Part shown: piece by piece, positions 35,802 through 43,596 of the stretch
Position numbering within the stretch: position 1 is the first letter of the stretch
How the letters are laid out: every line of letters begins with the position of its first letter
Source of the DNA: Pseudomonadota bacterium
GTDB taxonomy: Bacteria > Verrucomicrobiota > Verrucomicrobiia > Limisphaerales > SXTU01
Direction of reading: 5' to 3'
DNA: 54,840 nt
Assembly (NCBI GenBank): GCA_009922615.1
Contig: RFVF01000029.1
Span: 1 to 54,840 of the forward strand
Position numbers and translations under genes: made by a program
Notes under the pieces: model-generated
Told to the model about the DNA's origin: nothing
What the model saw: the letters and a program-made list of their open reading frames with translations, nothing else
Databases searched by the model: none

Positions 35802-37148
35802 TTACCGAATTCCCGTCGCGCCGGGCAACGGCGTCTGCACGAGCAAACTCGGCGGAGTCGCGCCGCCGCCGAAATACCACGTCGGATACTTTCCGTCCCA
35901 GCGCTCGACGCGCGCCTTCTCGATTTCGAGCTGCTTGATTTGCAGGAGCAGCGGGTTCTGTTGCGCCTCGGCGAGCGCGCGGCTGACTTCGCGGATGGCC
36001 TCGGCCTCGCCCGAGGCAGCGGTCTTGCGGGCGTCCGCCAGGCCCATCGCTTCGCGACGCGCTTTTTCGGCCGTGGCGTTGGCTTCGAGTTCGATGCGCT
36101 CGTTTTCTTTTTTCTGCGCCTCGAACTTCGCCTCGGACACGACCTTCAACTGTTGCGCGATGAAGGTTTCGTCAATCGCCTTTTGAATCGCCGGGTTCTC
36201 GTAGGTCATGCCGCCGAACATCCCGACGGTCGTCACCGTGACGCCGCGCAACGAAAAGAAGTTCGTTACGTCGCGCCGCACGGAGTCGGCGATTTCCTGC
36301 TTCCGTGCGCGCAACTGGTCGAGCGGATACTTCGCGGCGACCTCGGCGGCGACTTGCTGGATGCGCCCGCGGACTTCGCTGTCCATGACGTTCGCGAGCG
36401 AGCCGCTGGGATACCAGTAGAGGAACTTCGCCGCGTCGTCCTCCGCGATGAACGCCGTGCAGGTGAAGCCCATGCTGAAGCCCACGCTGTCGGCGCTCTC
36501 GATCCAGATCGCCTTGTCCACCAGGCCGCGCGCGATGGAACCGTTGTGCGTCGGGCCTTGCGGCATTGTCCACTCGCGCGTGACGGGCGAACGGTTCACC
36601 TTCACGAGGCGCACGGAGGGGATCCAGCGGCCTTCGGTTTCGTAGCGGCCTTCCTGAGACCAACGGTGCGTGATTTGCACGCGCTTGGCCGCGACCTTGC
36701 GCTGCGCGAGGTAATCCTCGCTCTGGAAGCGTGTCTGCGCCGTCGTCTCACCTTCGAGCGGGATGAGGAAGCCGGTGTCCGACGTGTCGATCTCGACGTA
36801 TTCCGGCCGGTCGTAGGGCTTCACGCAGCCCATGCTCAAGAGCGGCAACGCGAGCAAGGCGAGCATCGTCGCGCCCTTCGTGAAGCGCTCTCGGCCCTTC
36901 GCCCAGGCCGCCTTCGCCCACGCGCCGAAGCACGCCCACGCGAGCAGCAGCGTGAGCACGCCAACGGCGATGTGCAGCACGTCCTTCGTCGCGGTGAACT
37001 CTCGCAGCGCCAGTGCGGGCGGATTGCCGCCGGACAGTTGCGCGAGCGCGAGCGCGGTGGCCGTGTCGGCATGCCGCGCGTTGAGCCACCAGTTCTCCGC
37101 CGTCCACAACGTGGCGGCAGCCGTCACAAACACTACGATGCGTTTCAT
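35802..37148 (-). CDS. SPFH/Band 7 (prohibitin-like) membrane protein
   Basis: 448 residues from the ATG (complement of 37146-37148). N-terminal hydrophobic helices: VVFVTAAATLWTAENWWL, then DVLHIAVGVLTLLLAWACFGAW and ATMLALLALPLLSMGC, which ends in a Cys and looks like an internal lipobox. The Band 7/SPFH region follows (about 115-330), with ESADSVGFSMGFTCTAFI, DSEVRGRIQQVAAEVAAKYPLDQL and RRDVTNFFSLRGVTVTTVGMFGGMTYENP. A long helical coiled-coil tail comes after (QKKENERIELEANATAEKARREAMGLADARK). The C-terminus is Gly/Pro-rich. SPFH proteins form membrane microdomain assemblies; the partner is unknown. It is divergent from rbsK. Confidence 0.8.
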   Translation of the reverse strand: MKRIVVFVTAAATLWTAENWWLNARHADTATALALAQLSGGNPPALALREFTATKDVLHIAVGVLTLLLAWACFGAWAKAAWAKGRERFTKGATMLALLALPLLSMGCVKPYDRPEYVEIDTSDTGFLIPLEGETTAQTRFQSEDYLAQRKVAAKRVQITHRWSQEGRYETEGRWIPSVRLVKVNRSPVTREWTMPQGPTHNGSIARGLVDKAIWIESADSVGFSMGFTCTAFIAEDDAAKFLYWYPSGSLANVMDSEVRGRIQQVAAEVAAKYPLDQLRARKQEIADSVRRDVTNFFSLRGVTVTTVGMFGGMTYENPAIQKAIDETFIAQQLKVVSEAKFEAQKKENERIELEANATAEKARREAMGLADARKTAASGEAEAIREVSRALAEAQQNPLLLQIKQLEIEKARVERWDGKYPTWYFGGGATPPSLLVQTPLPGATGIR

Positions 37149-37493
37149 AGGAACACACTGCATTGGAGCGGCGCGCCGGAGCGGACGGGGATGGCTGGAT
37201 ATGAAACTGCTGCGACGAAAAGCTTTCGCCGCTCGCAGGCGCACGCCGCACCAATCCCCGCCGCGCCCAAGCGCGACGCGGGTTTGCTACACGGGGAGTT
37301 CGTGGGTGCCGCGACCTGCGGTCCTAGAGGAACGCCCTTCCAATTGCCTGCGAGGTTAGCTGACGGGCTCGGTCCTGGAAGTGACCTGGGCGGCGGTTGT
37401 TACCCCGCACGCCGTCGACTTCGGCTGCATACTTCAGACGAGGGAGCAAATCGCACACGTGCCCGCATCTGTCAAGTGGAGGGGGTGAAATTC

Positions 37494-37615
37494 CGAAAAC
37501 CCAAAAGCTCAAATCCCAAGCTCCAAATTCCCAGAGCGAATCGAGCCACCACTTTCCCAATCACCGGCTCAACAAACCGAGCGCGACCTCGGTGTTGGAG
37601 CTTGGTGCTTTCTCC
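37494..37615. repeat. inverted pair of 7-base arrays upstream of rbsK
   Basis: About seven degenerate 7-base units (37494-37542, type CCAAAAG, CTCAAAT, CCCAAGC, TCCAAAT) are followed, after 52 bases, by units of the opposite orientation (37595-37615, TTGGAGC, TTGGTGC, TTTCTCC). The 11-base stretch CCAAGCTCCAA (37516-37526) and TTGGAGCTTGG (37595-37605) are perfect inverted repeats. The whole 37149-37673 gap between SPFH and rbsK otherwise holds no convincing gene. Confidence 0.65.
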
Positions 37616-37673
37616 TGCGCACGAACCATTTCCCCACTCGCCCACCGTTGCGGCCGCTGCTAAAACTCCTGCC

Positions 37674-38600
37674 GTGATTACCGTCGTCGGCAGTTTCAAC
37701 ATGGATTTATTCATCGAGGCCCCGCGTTTTCCTGCGCCCGGCGAGGCGATCCTGGGAAAGAACTTCCGCCGCGCGCCCGGTGGCAAGGGCGCGAACCAAG
37801 CCTACGCCGTCGCCCGCATGGGCATGCCCGCCGCCATCATCGGCGCGGTAGGGCAAGATGACTTCGGCGACGAAATGGTGGCGAACCTCCTAGAAGTCGG
37901 CGTCAGCACACGAGGCGTGGCGCGACGCGCGGACGTGGCGAGTGGCACGGCGATGATCGTGCTCGATTCGACGGGGCAAAACCAAATTGTCGTAGCCAAC
38001 GGCGCAAACGACACGCTTACCCCCGCCGATGTGCAGGCGCACCGCGATTTGTTTGCACAGTCCAAGGCCGTAGTCGTGCAGTTGGAGACGCCGCTCGATT
38101 CCGTCGAAGCCACCTTGCGTCTGGCCCGTGAATCGCGCGTGCCGGCCATTTTGAACCCCGCTCCCTTCGCGCCCGTCGGCGACGCGCTGCTGCACCTGTG
38201 CGACTGGATCATCCCGAACGAAAACGAAGCCGCCAAACTCAGCGGATCCGACGTGCGCGATGCCGCGAGCGCCGCGGGAGCAGCCGTCGCGATCAAGATG
38301 CGTTCGGCCTGTCCGCGCGTGCTCGTGACCCTCGGCGCGAACGGCGCGTGGCTGGACACACCGGAGTTCACCGGCCACGTGCCAGGCTTCAAGGTCAACG
38401 CGGTGGACACCGTCGGCGCGGGCGATACGTTCATCGGCGCGTTTGTCACGCGGCTCGTCGAAGGCGCAGGACCGCGTGAAGCGGCGCGCTTCGGTTGCGC
38501 GGCAGCGGCCATCGCAGTCACGCGGCGCGGCGCGCAAGCGAGCATCCCGACGCGCAGGGAGGTTGAAGCTTGGATGAAACATCCTGAGGCAACCGCGTGA
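37674..38600 (+). CDS. rbsK: ribokinase (PfkB family)
   Basis: Phosphorylates ribose (or a related sugar) with ATP. From the GTG at 37674 the 308-residue protein begins VITVVGSFNMDLFIEAPRFP, the standard ribokinase opening. It continues with GGKGANQAYAVARMG, LNPAPFAP, PNENEA (the N-x-E metal/phosphate motif) and AVDTVGAGDTFIGAF (catalytic Asp). The frame is open for 2 kb upstream across the SPFH gene, but that part has no homology and starts at an unlikely place. The stop overlaps the start of the next gene by four bases (GTGA). Sugar specificity is assigned by family only. Confidence 0.87.
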   Translation: MITVVGSFNMDLFIEAPRFPAPGEAILGKNFRRAPGGKGANQAYAVARMGMPAAIIGAVGQDDFGDEMVANLLEVGVSTRGVARRADVASGTAMIVLDSTGQNQIVVANGANDTLTPADVQAHRDLFAQSKAVVVQLETPLDSVEATLRLARESRVPAILNPAPFAPVGDALLHLCDWIIPNENEAAKLSGSDVRDAASAAGAAVAIKMRSACPRVLVTLGANGAWLDTPEFTGHVPGFKVNAVDTVGAGDTFIGAFVTRLVEGAGPREAARFGCAAAAIAVTRRGAQASIPTRREVEAWMKHPEATA

Positions 38601-39166
38601 GCCCCATCACTCACTTCCTTGCCGGCTGGGCGGTGACGCACACCGCGAAACTCAACCCGCGCGAGCGCATGCTCGTCAGCATCGCGGGAATCATCCCGGA
38701 CCTCGATGGGTTCGGCATCGTCGTGGATTTTGCCACGCGCGGCGCGACAGACTGGTGGGGCAAGTACCACCACGAGTTGGGGCACAATCTCGGTTTCTGT
38801 CTGCTGGTGACGGTGGCGTTCGCCGCCTTCGCGCAGCGCAAAGGCATGACGGCGGTGCTCGTGTTCCTGAGTTTCCACCTCCACCTGCTGTGCGACATCG
38901 TCGGCGCCCGCGGGCCGGACGGCGACCAGTGGCCGATCCCTTACCTCGTCCCCTTTTCTCCGGAGCCACGCCTGATCTGGAGCGGCCAATGGGCACTGAA
39001 TGCGTGGCCGAACCTGCTGATTACCGGGATCCTGATCGCGCTCGCCCTGCGTTGGGCGTGGCAACGCGGCTACTCGCCGCTGGAGATGGTGAGCACAAGG
39101 GCGGATGCGGTGTTTGTGGAGACTCTCCGCAGGCGTTTCCCCGGTGCTGACCGCCAAAACAGTTGA
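38597..39166 (+). CDS. YdjM-like inner membrane metal-dependent hydrolase family protein
   Basis: 189 residues with a GTG start that overlaps the rbsK stop in GTGA (38597-38600). Several membrane-spanning stretches are seen: LLVTVAFAAF, GMTAVLVFLSFHLHLLCDIV and WPNLLITGILIALALRW. Conserved polar pairs are MSPITHFLAGW, GIIPDLDGFG and HHELGHN, of the type seen in YdjM/DUF457 membrane proteins, where His and Asp residues suggest a metal site. The biochemical role of the family is not established. The tight overlap implies translational coupling with rbsK, but no functional link is known. Confidence 0.68.
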   Translation: MSPITHFLAGWAVTHTAKLNPRERMLVSIAGIIPDLDGFGIVVDFATRGATDWWGKYHHELGHNLGFCLLVTVAFAAFAQRKGMTAVLVFLSFHLHLLCDIVGARGPDGDQWPIPYLVPFSPEPRLIWSGQWALNAWPNLLITGILIALALRWAWQRGYSPLEMVSTRADAVFVETLRRRFPGADRQNS

Positions 39167-39205
39167 CGCTCCGCCGCTGGACTTGAAACTCTGCGCCGCG
39201 CGGAG

Positions 39206-39240
39206 TTCGCCACTCGACATTCGCCCTTCGCCATTCCACA
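39206..39240. repeat. five-unit 7-base array abutting the aroA start codon
   Basis: Units TTCGCCA, CTCGACA, TTCGCCC, TTCGCCA and TTCCACA; the last base is the A of the aroA ATG. Consensus TTCGCCA. Together with the gap before it, this fills the rbsK operon to aroA spacer. Confidence 0.75.
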
Positions 39241-40724
39241 TGCCTTTGCCGCCGCTCATCGAGATTGTCCCGCTCACGGCCCCCGTGCGCGCGGAGATCA
39301 CCGTGCCCGGCTCCAAGAGCATCACCAACCGCGCGCTCATCCTCGCCGCGCTGGCCAATGGCCGCACCACGCTGCGCGGCGCGCTCTGGAGCGAGGACAC
39401 GCAGGTGATGACCGACTGCCTCCGCGCGCTCGGCTTCACCGTGGACGTGCAGCCCGACCCCGCCGAGTCCTGCAACCGCACCATCACCGTGGACGGCCTG
39501 GGCGGACGCCTCCCACGCGCGGGCACGGCGGAGCGGCCGCTGGAGCTGTTCGTCGGCAACGCGGGCACGGCGGCGCGCTTCCTCGCGGCGATGGTCTGCC
39601 TCGGCGACGGCGTGTATCGCCTCAGCGGCGTGCCCCGGATGCACGAGCGCCCGCAAGCCGCGCTCTTCGCCGCCCTGCGCGAGCTGGGCTACCGCGTGGA
39701 CTCGCCGAACGACAAATTGCCGGCCGTGATTTTTGGGAATCCAGAATCCAGAATCCAGAATCCAGAATCGAAGCGCTGCTCGGTCAGTGTGGTGGAGAGT
39801 TCGCAATTCGCCTCGGCGCTGCTGCTGGCGGGCGGCGTGGGCGGGTGGCAGGTGGAAATCACCGGCGCGAACGAGGACGAACTGCCCTACGTGGACATGA
39901 CCCGCGAACTGGTGAAGGTCTTCCCGGCCAAGGGCGGTGAGTTTCAAATCGAACCGGACGCGTCGAGCGGGAGTTACTTTTGGGCGGCGGGCTTGGTGTC
40001 TTCGTTGGCACCCCACTATCTTGATGCGCCGACTGGCAACATGACTGTGGCACTAGGCGCTGGAACGACGGTCACGGTTTCGGATTGGCCGGACTCGGAT
40101 TGGCAGATTGACGGGCGCTTCCCTGACTACATCCCGCAACTTGCGAGTTACCACTCCATGTCTCCTGAACAGATGACCGCAGCGGTGAAGGAGGTGGCAG
40201 AGCGCTACGGCGAAGGCTGGCGTGAACGGGTGGACCAGGAGCAAAGGGACTGGAAGGAGGACTACTACGCGCAGAACGGAGTTAAGGCGATTTCACGAAG
40301 TGAGGATTTGGGCGACAGCATCATGACGGCGATTGTTACTGCATCGCTTGGGAGTGAGCGCATCCGCTTCACCGACCTCGGCCGCCTGCGCGTGCAGGAG
40401 TGCGAGCGCGTCGTCGCGTTGCGGACGGAGCTGACCAAGTGCGGCGCAAGGGTCATCGAGGAGGGCGACACGCTCACGGTCTTCCCCTCCGCACTCCACG
40501 GCGCGGAAATCGAAACCTACGACGACCACCGCATGGCGATGTGCTTCGCGGTTCTCGGCTTGAAAGTGCCCGGCATCAAAATCAAGAATCCCGTCTGCGT
40601 GAAGAAGACCTTCCCCAACTTTTTCCAGAAGCTCGCCACCCCGCCCCCGCACGGCCTCGGCGCCGAAATCCGCGACGCCGCCACCGGCCGCAAACTCACC
40701 TTGGAGGATTTGTTTGCGGATTGA
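39240..40724 (+). CDS. aroA: 3-phosphoshikimate 1-carboxyvinyltransferase (EPSP synthase), with two insertions
   Basis: AroA joins shikimate 3-phosphate and PEP in the chorismate pathway. 494 residues, against 427 in E. coli. Conserved blocks: VPGSKSITNRALILAA (PEP/S3P site), GNAGTAARFLAAM, ESSQFASALLLAGG, PDASSGSYFWAAG, DLGDSIMTA, RVQECERVVALRTEL, ETYDDHRMAMCFAV and VKKTFPNFFQ. Two regions explain the extra length. Residues about 166-177 are encoded by a 7-base tandem array (GNPESRIQNPESK), in a loop before the ESSQF block. Residues about 300-348 form a polar helical stretch rich in Glu, Lys and Arg between FPDYIPQLA and SEDLGDSIM. The catalytic motifs flank both and stay in frame. It probably makes active enzyme. 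Confidence 0.88.
   Translation: MPLPPLIEIVPLTAPVRAEITVPGSKSITNRALILAALANGRTTLRGALWSEDTQVMTDCLRALGFTVDVQPDPAESCNRTITVDGLGGRLPRAGTAERPLELFVGNAGTAARFLAAMVCLGDGVYRLSGVPRMHERPQAALFAALRELGYRVDSPNDKLPAVIFGNPESRIQNPESKRCSVSVVESSQFASALLLAGGVGGWQVEITGANEDELPYVDMTRELVKVFPAKGGEFQIEPDASSGSYFWAAGLVSSLAPHYLDAPTGNMTVALGAGTTVTVSDWPDSDWQIDGRFPDYIPQLASYHSMSPEQMTAAVKEVAERYGEGWRERVDQEQRDWKEDYYAQNGVKAISRSEDLGDSIMTAIVTASLGSERIRFTDLGRLRVQECERVVALRTELTKCGARVIEEGDTLTVFPSALHGAEIETYDDHRMAMCFAVLGLKVPGIKIKNPVCVKKTFPNFFQKLATPPPHGLGAEIRDAATGRKLTLEDLFAD
39735..39769. repeat. five-unit 7-base array inside aroA
   Basis: One degenerate unit GGGAATC and four exact units CAGAATC, in frame, coding for residues about 166-177 of AroA. 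Same total length (35 bp) as the mqnC array, with a different unit. Confidence 0.9.
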
Positions 40725-40726
40725 TG

Positions 40727-40756
40727 AACCACAGAGTCACAGAGGACACAGAGAGG
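40727..40756. repeat. 9-base-period repeat in the aroA-cmk spacer
   Basis: After aroA, the sequence aaccacagagtcacagag and gacacagagagg shows a period of nine built on CACAGAG. I recall similar CACAGAG tracts as common intergenic repeats in many genomes. It precedes the 7-base array at 40797. Confidence 0.6.
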
Positions 40757-40796
40757 AGCGCGCGCGTCTTTCGCCCTCGAACGTCCGGCGCCCAAT

Positions 40797-40831
40797 CTGA
40801 AACCTGAAACCTCCAACCTAAAACCTCACTT
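40797..40831. repeat. five-unit 7-base array abutting the cmk start codon
   Basis: Units CTGAAAC, CTGAAAC, CTCCAAC, CTAAAAC and CTCACTT. The last base is the first T of the cmk TTG start. The first two are identical and the others differ in two or three positions. Confidence 0.75.
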
Positions 40832-41505
40832 TGACTAAACCCTTCGTCATCGCCATCGACGGGCCCAGCGCCAGCGGCAAGGGCGTCACTTCCCGCCGCC
40901 TCGCCCAGATGCTCGGCCTGCTCACCGTGGACACCGGCGCAATGTATCGCACGCTCGCGTGGCATTGCCTCCGCATGAAAGTGGATGTCACGGACGACAA
41001 AAAGGTCGCCGCGCTCTGCCGCAAGTGGAAGACCTCGCTCGTCGTCCAGGACGGCCAGGTGCGCCTGCTGGTGGACGGTTACTTTCCCGAGAAGGAAATC
41101 CGCACCGCCGAGGCCAGTGCCGCCGTCGCGCATGTCGCGCAGGTGCGGTTTGTCCGTGACTGGATGAAGGCCAAGCAGCGCGAGTGCATTCAGTTCGGCA
41201 GTTGCGTGATGGAGGGCCGCGACATCGGCTCGAATGTTTTTCCGGAGACGGATTACAAGTTCTTCCTCGATGCCAGCCCCGAGGTGCGCAAGCGCCGCCG
41301 TGAGCGCGACGGCGTGCAGGAGGACGTGCACGCCCGTGACAAGCGCGACAGCCAGCGCGCGCACTCGCCGCTGATGCCTTCACTCGGGGCGCTGGTCATC
41401 GACAACTCGCATCAGGTCGTGCAGGAGACCTGCGACCTCATGCTCGAAGAGATCAACGCGCGGCGGAAGGCCAACCGCCTCGTGCCGCTCAAGCCCGTGG
41501 CGTGA
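40831..41505 (+). CDS. cmk: cytidylate kinase
   Basis: Phosphorylates CMP and dCMP. The 224-residue protein has the P-loop AIDGPSASGKGV (residues 7-18), VDTGAMYRTLAWHC (CMP site), EGRDIGSNVFPETDYKFFLDAS and RRERDGVQEDVHARDKRD (the mobile lid with Arg/Asp). The TTG at 40831 is the only sensible start, since no ATG or GTG lies between it and the P-loop. The stop overlaps the plsC-like start by four bases (GTGA). Upstream there is a 7-base array and a 9-base repeat instead of a clear ribosome-binding site. Confidence 0.92.
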   Translation: MTKPFVIAIDGPSASGKGVTSRRLAQMLGLLTVDTGAMYRTLAWHCLRMKVDVTDDKKVAALCRKWKTSLVVQDGQVRLLVDGYFPEKEIRTAEASAAVAHVAQVRFVRDWMKAKQRECIQFGSCVMEGRDIGSNVFPETDYKFFLDASPEVRKRRRERDGVQEDVHARDKRDSQRAHSPLMPSLGALVIDNSHQVVQETCDLMLEEINARRKANRLVPLKPVA

Positions 41506-42146
41506 AACTCGTCTATCGTCTCACCTGGCTGGCCTCCCGCGCGTATTTCGCGCTGTGGCATCGGTGGACGGTGTTGCACCCGGAGCGCGTTCCCCACAAC
41601 GGCCCGGTCATCATTGCGGCGAACCACGCGAGCTTTTTGGACCCGCCGTTGATCGGCAGCGGCGTGCCGCGCCCGATCAATTATCTGGCGCGCGAATCGC
41701 TCTTCCGTTCGCCAGCCTTCGGCTGGTATTTGCGCCAGCTCAATTGCGTGCCCGTGGATCGCGATGGAGCGGGCGCGGCAGGGTTGAAAGGCATTCTCGA
41801 CCGCTTGCACGCGGGCGGCGTGGTGATCCTTTTCCCCGAAGGCACGCGTTCGCCGGACGGGCAATTACAGGCAGCGCGCAGCGGCATCGGCCTGACCGTC
41901 ATCAAGTCCGACGCGCCCGTGGTGCCCGTGCGGGTCTTCGGCACGTTCGCCGCGTGGAATCGGAGCAAAACCTTTCCGCGCCCGCGTCGGGTGGTGGTGA
42001 AGTATGGCCAGCCCATGGATTTCGCCACGCTGCGGGCCGAGGCCAAGACGTGTTCCAAACCGCGCCTCAAGGAGATTTACCAGGACATCGCCAACCAACT
42101 CATGACGGCGATCGCCAAGCTGGAGCCGGTGGCGGATGCGGATTGA
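41502..42146 (+). CDS. plsC: 1-acyl-sn-glycerol-3-phosphate acyltransferase (PlsC family)
   Basis: Adds the second acyl chain in phosphatidate synthesis at the inner membrane. 214 residues with a GTG start inside the end of cmk (overlap 41502-41505). It carries the acyltransferase box NHASFLDPPLIG (HX4D), the block FPEGTRSPDGQ (glycerol phosphate site) and the later VVPVRVFGTF stretch. A hydrophobic N-terminus (YRLTWLASRAYFALWH) fits membrane attachment. The cmk-plsC arrangement is a common bacterial gene pair; the exact acyl donor and acceptor are not defined. Confidence 0.87.
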   Translation: MKLVYRLTWLASRAYFALWHRWTVLHPERVPHNGPVIIAANHASFLDPPLIGSGVPRPINYLARESLFRSPAFGWYLRQLNCVPVDRDGAGAAGLKGILDRLHAGGVVILFPEGTRSPDGQLQAARSGIGLTVIKSDAPVVPVRVFGTFAAWNRSKTFPRPRRVVVKYGQPMDFATLRAEAKTCSKPRLKEIYQDIANQLMTAIAKLEPVADAD

Positions 42147-42149
42147 AAC

Positions 42150-43484
42150 TCACAGCCGCAGGAAAATCTTCCGGCGGTAGAGGAAGTTCACGAAGGCGAA
42201 GATGAGCGCGAAGCCCACGATGGCAATGACAAGGTTGCCCACGCCGTCTGCCACGGTCGTGTCGAACCACTTCTTCACGTCGCCGCCCACGAGGCGCGTC
42301 GCCACGGCGCGGAACTGGAGAAGGTTGTTCGCCACGTAGATGGTGATGGAGTTCATGCCGATCCAGACGAAGGGTTGGCACCACTCGCGGCGCTGCCAGA
42401 CATCCACCACTTGATAGAAGGCGGCCAGCAGCATCGCGCTGTAGCCACCGGCCACGAGCACGAAGCTCGAGGTCCAAATCTTCTTCACGACCGGAAAGGA
42501 CATGCCCCACGCGAAGCCCGCGATGACCGCGAGCGCGCCGAAGCTCAGGAGGTAAATGACCTTCCACTTGTCGCAGAAATCCTCGCGTCGCAGCCACACG
42601 CCGGCGAGCACGCCGAGCAGGCAGGTGGCCACGGCGGGCAGCGTGCTGAGGAGGCCCTCGGGATCGTAGAAGAGGTCATACTTGCGGCCCGGGAGAAACT
42701 GGAAGTCGAGGTGGTTCGCGAGGTTGTGGCCGGGGCCGAACTGGCCGGTCGTGGTGGCAGTGGTCTGGGCGAAATGCGCTTGGGCCGCCTGCCACGCGGG
42801 GCTGTTCTTCGTCGCGGAGGGATTGGTCTCGGATTTGAGTGCGAGGGCTCCGCGCGCGTCGCCGGACTTCTCGGCGAGCTCGGCGAGCTTGGTCTTGTCC
42901 AACGCGATGTCGCGGATGGGCACGAAGTTCATCAAGGCCCAGTAGCCGACGAGGATGGCGGCGACGATGCCGGCCAGCGCCTTCACCCGCGCACCAACGA
43001 AACAAAAGACCAGCCCCGCGCCGAGGTAGGCGAGTGCGATGCGTTGCAGCACGCCGAGCAACCGGATGTCCGGCCACTCGGTGCGGAAGCCGCCGGAGTA
43101 GAAGATCCCGAGCACGAACAGCAGCGCCGCGCGGCGCAGCACGCGGCGCAGCGCGCCAGCGCGTCCGTGCTGCGCGGTTTCCTTCGTCAGCGACCAGACA
43201 ACCGACACGCCCGAGATGAAGACGAACAGCGGAAAGATGAGATCGTAGAACGCGAAGCCGTCCCAAGCCTTGTGCTGGAACTGGCCCGCGAGCCAGCCGA
43301 ATAGCGTCCAGGCTTGGTCGTTGCCGCCGGACAGCTTGCCCGCCGTGGTGACGACGAAGTCGCCGCCGAGAATCCAGAACATGTCAAACCCGCGCAGGGC
43401 ATCGAGCGACATGAGGCGCGGGCTGGATGGAGCAGGAGTCGGCGCGGCGGCAGTTGCGGCTATCTCGGAGGCAGTGGTGCTCAT
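42150..43484 (-). CDS. NagX-like DUF5009 multi-pass acyltransferase
   Basis: 444 residues from the ATG (complement of 43482-43484), chosen because the N-terminus opens with a polar stretch and then RLMSLDALRGFDMFWILGGDF, the hallmark of this heparan-alpha-glucosaminide N-acetyltransferase-like family. About ten hydrophobic helices follow, with FYDLIFPLFVFISGVSVVWSL, RIALAYLGAGLVF and a C-terminal FVWIGMNSITIYVANNLL block. Members acetylate sugars or glycoconjugates at the membrane, as for N-acetylglucosamine catabolism in NagX. Convergent with plsC (gap 3 bases) and divergent from the M20 gene. Confidence 0.78.
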   Translation of the reverse strand: MSTTASEIAATAAAPTPAPSSPRLMSLDALRGFDMFWILGGDFVVTTAGKLSGGNDQAWTLFGWLAGQFQHKAWDGFAFYDLIFPLFVFISGVSVVWSLTKETAQHGRAGALRRVLRRAALLFVLGIFYSGGFRTEWPDIRLLGVLQRIALAYLGAGLVFCFVGARVKALAGIVAAILVGYWALMNFVPIRDIALDKTKLAELAEKSGDARGALALKSETNPSATKNSPAWQAAQAHFAQTTATTTGQFGPGHNLANHLDFQFLPGRKYDLFYDPEGLLSTLPAVATCLLGVLAGVWLRREDFCDKWKVIYLLSFGALAVIAGFAWGMSFPVVKKIWTSSFVLVAGGYSAMLLAAFYQVVDVWQRREWCQPFVWIGMNSITIYVANNLLQFRAVATRLVGGDVKKWFDTTVADGVGNLVIAIVGFALIFAFVNFLYRRKIFLRL

Positions 43485-43596
43485 GCGATGCCCGACACTA
43501 GCAAGCACCGGGGTGATGGAAAGGCTCGGCTGCACGGTGCGAGCGAATCGCTTGCCGCGCCCGCCCGGCTGCGTTACCACTCGCGCAGTTCCAATT

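Noticed and set aside
35628..37673. 2-kb open frame upstream of rbsK on the + strand
   Set aside because: It runs antisense to the SPFH gene and shows no homology; its length reflects GC-rich antisense composition. The ribokinase homology starts at the GTG at 37674.
37149..37673. Small open frames in the SPFH-rbsK gap
   Set aside because: They are short, low-complexity and overlap the heptamer pair; no start signal or homology.
37802..39568. 588-codon minus-strand frame opposite rbsK, the YdjM-like gene and aroA
   Set aside because: Spans three well-supported + strand genes and a repeat array; no homology.
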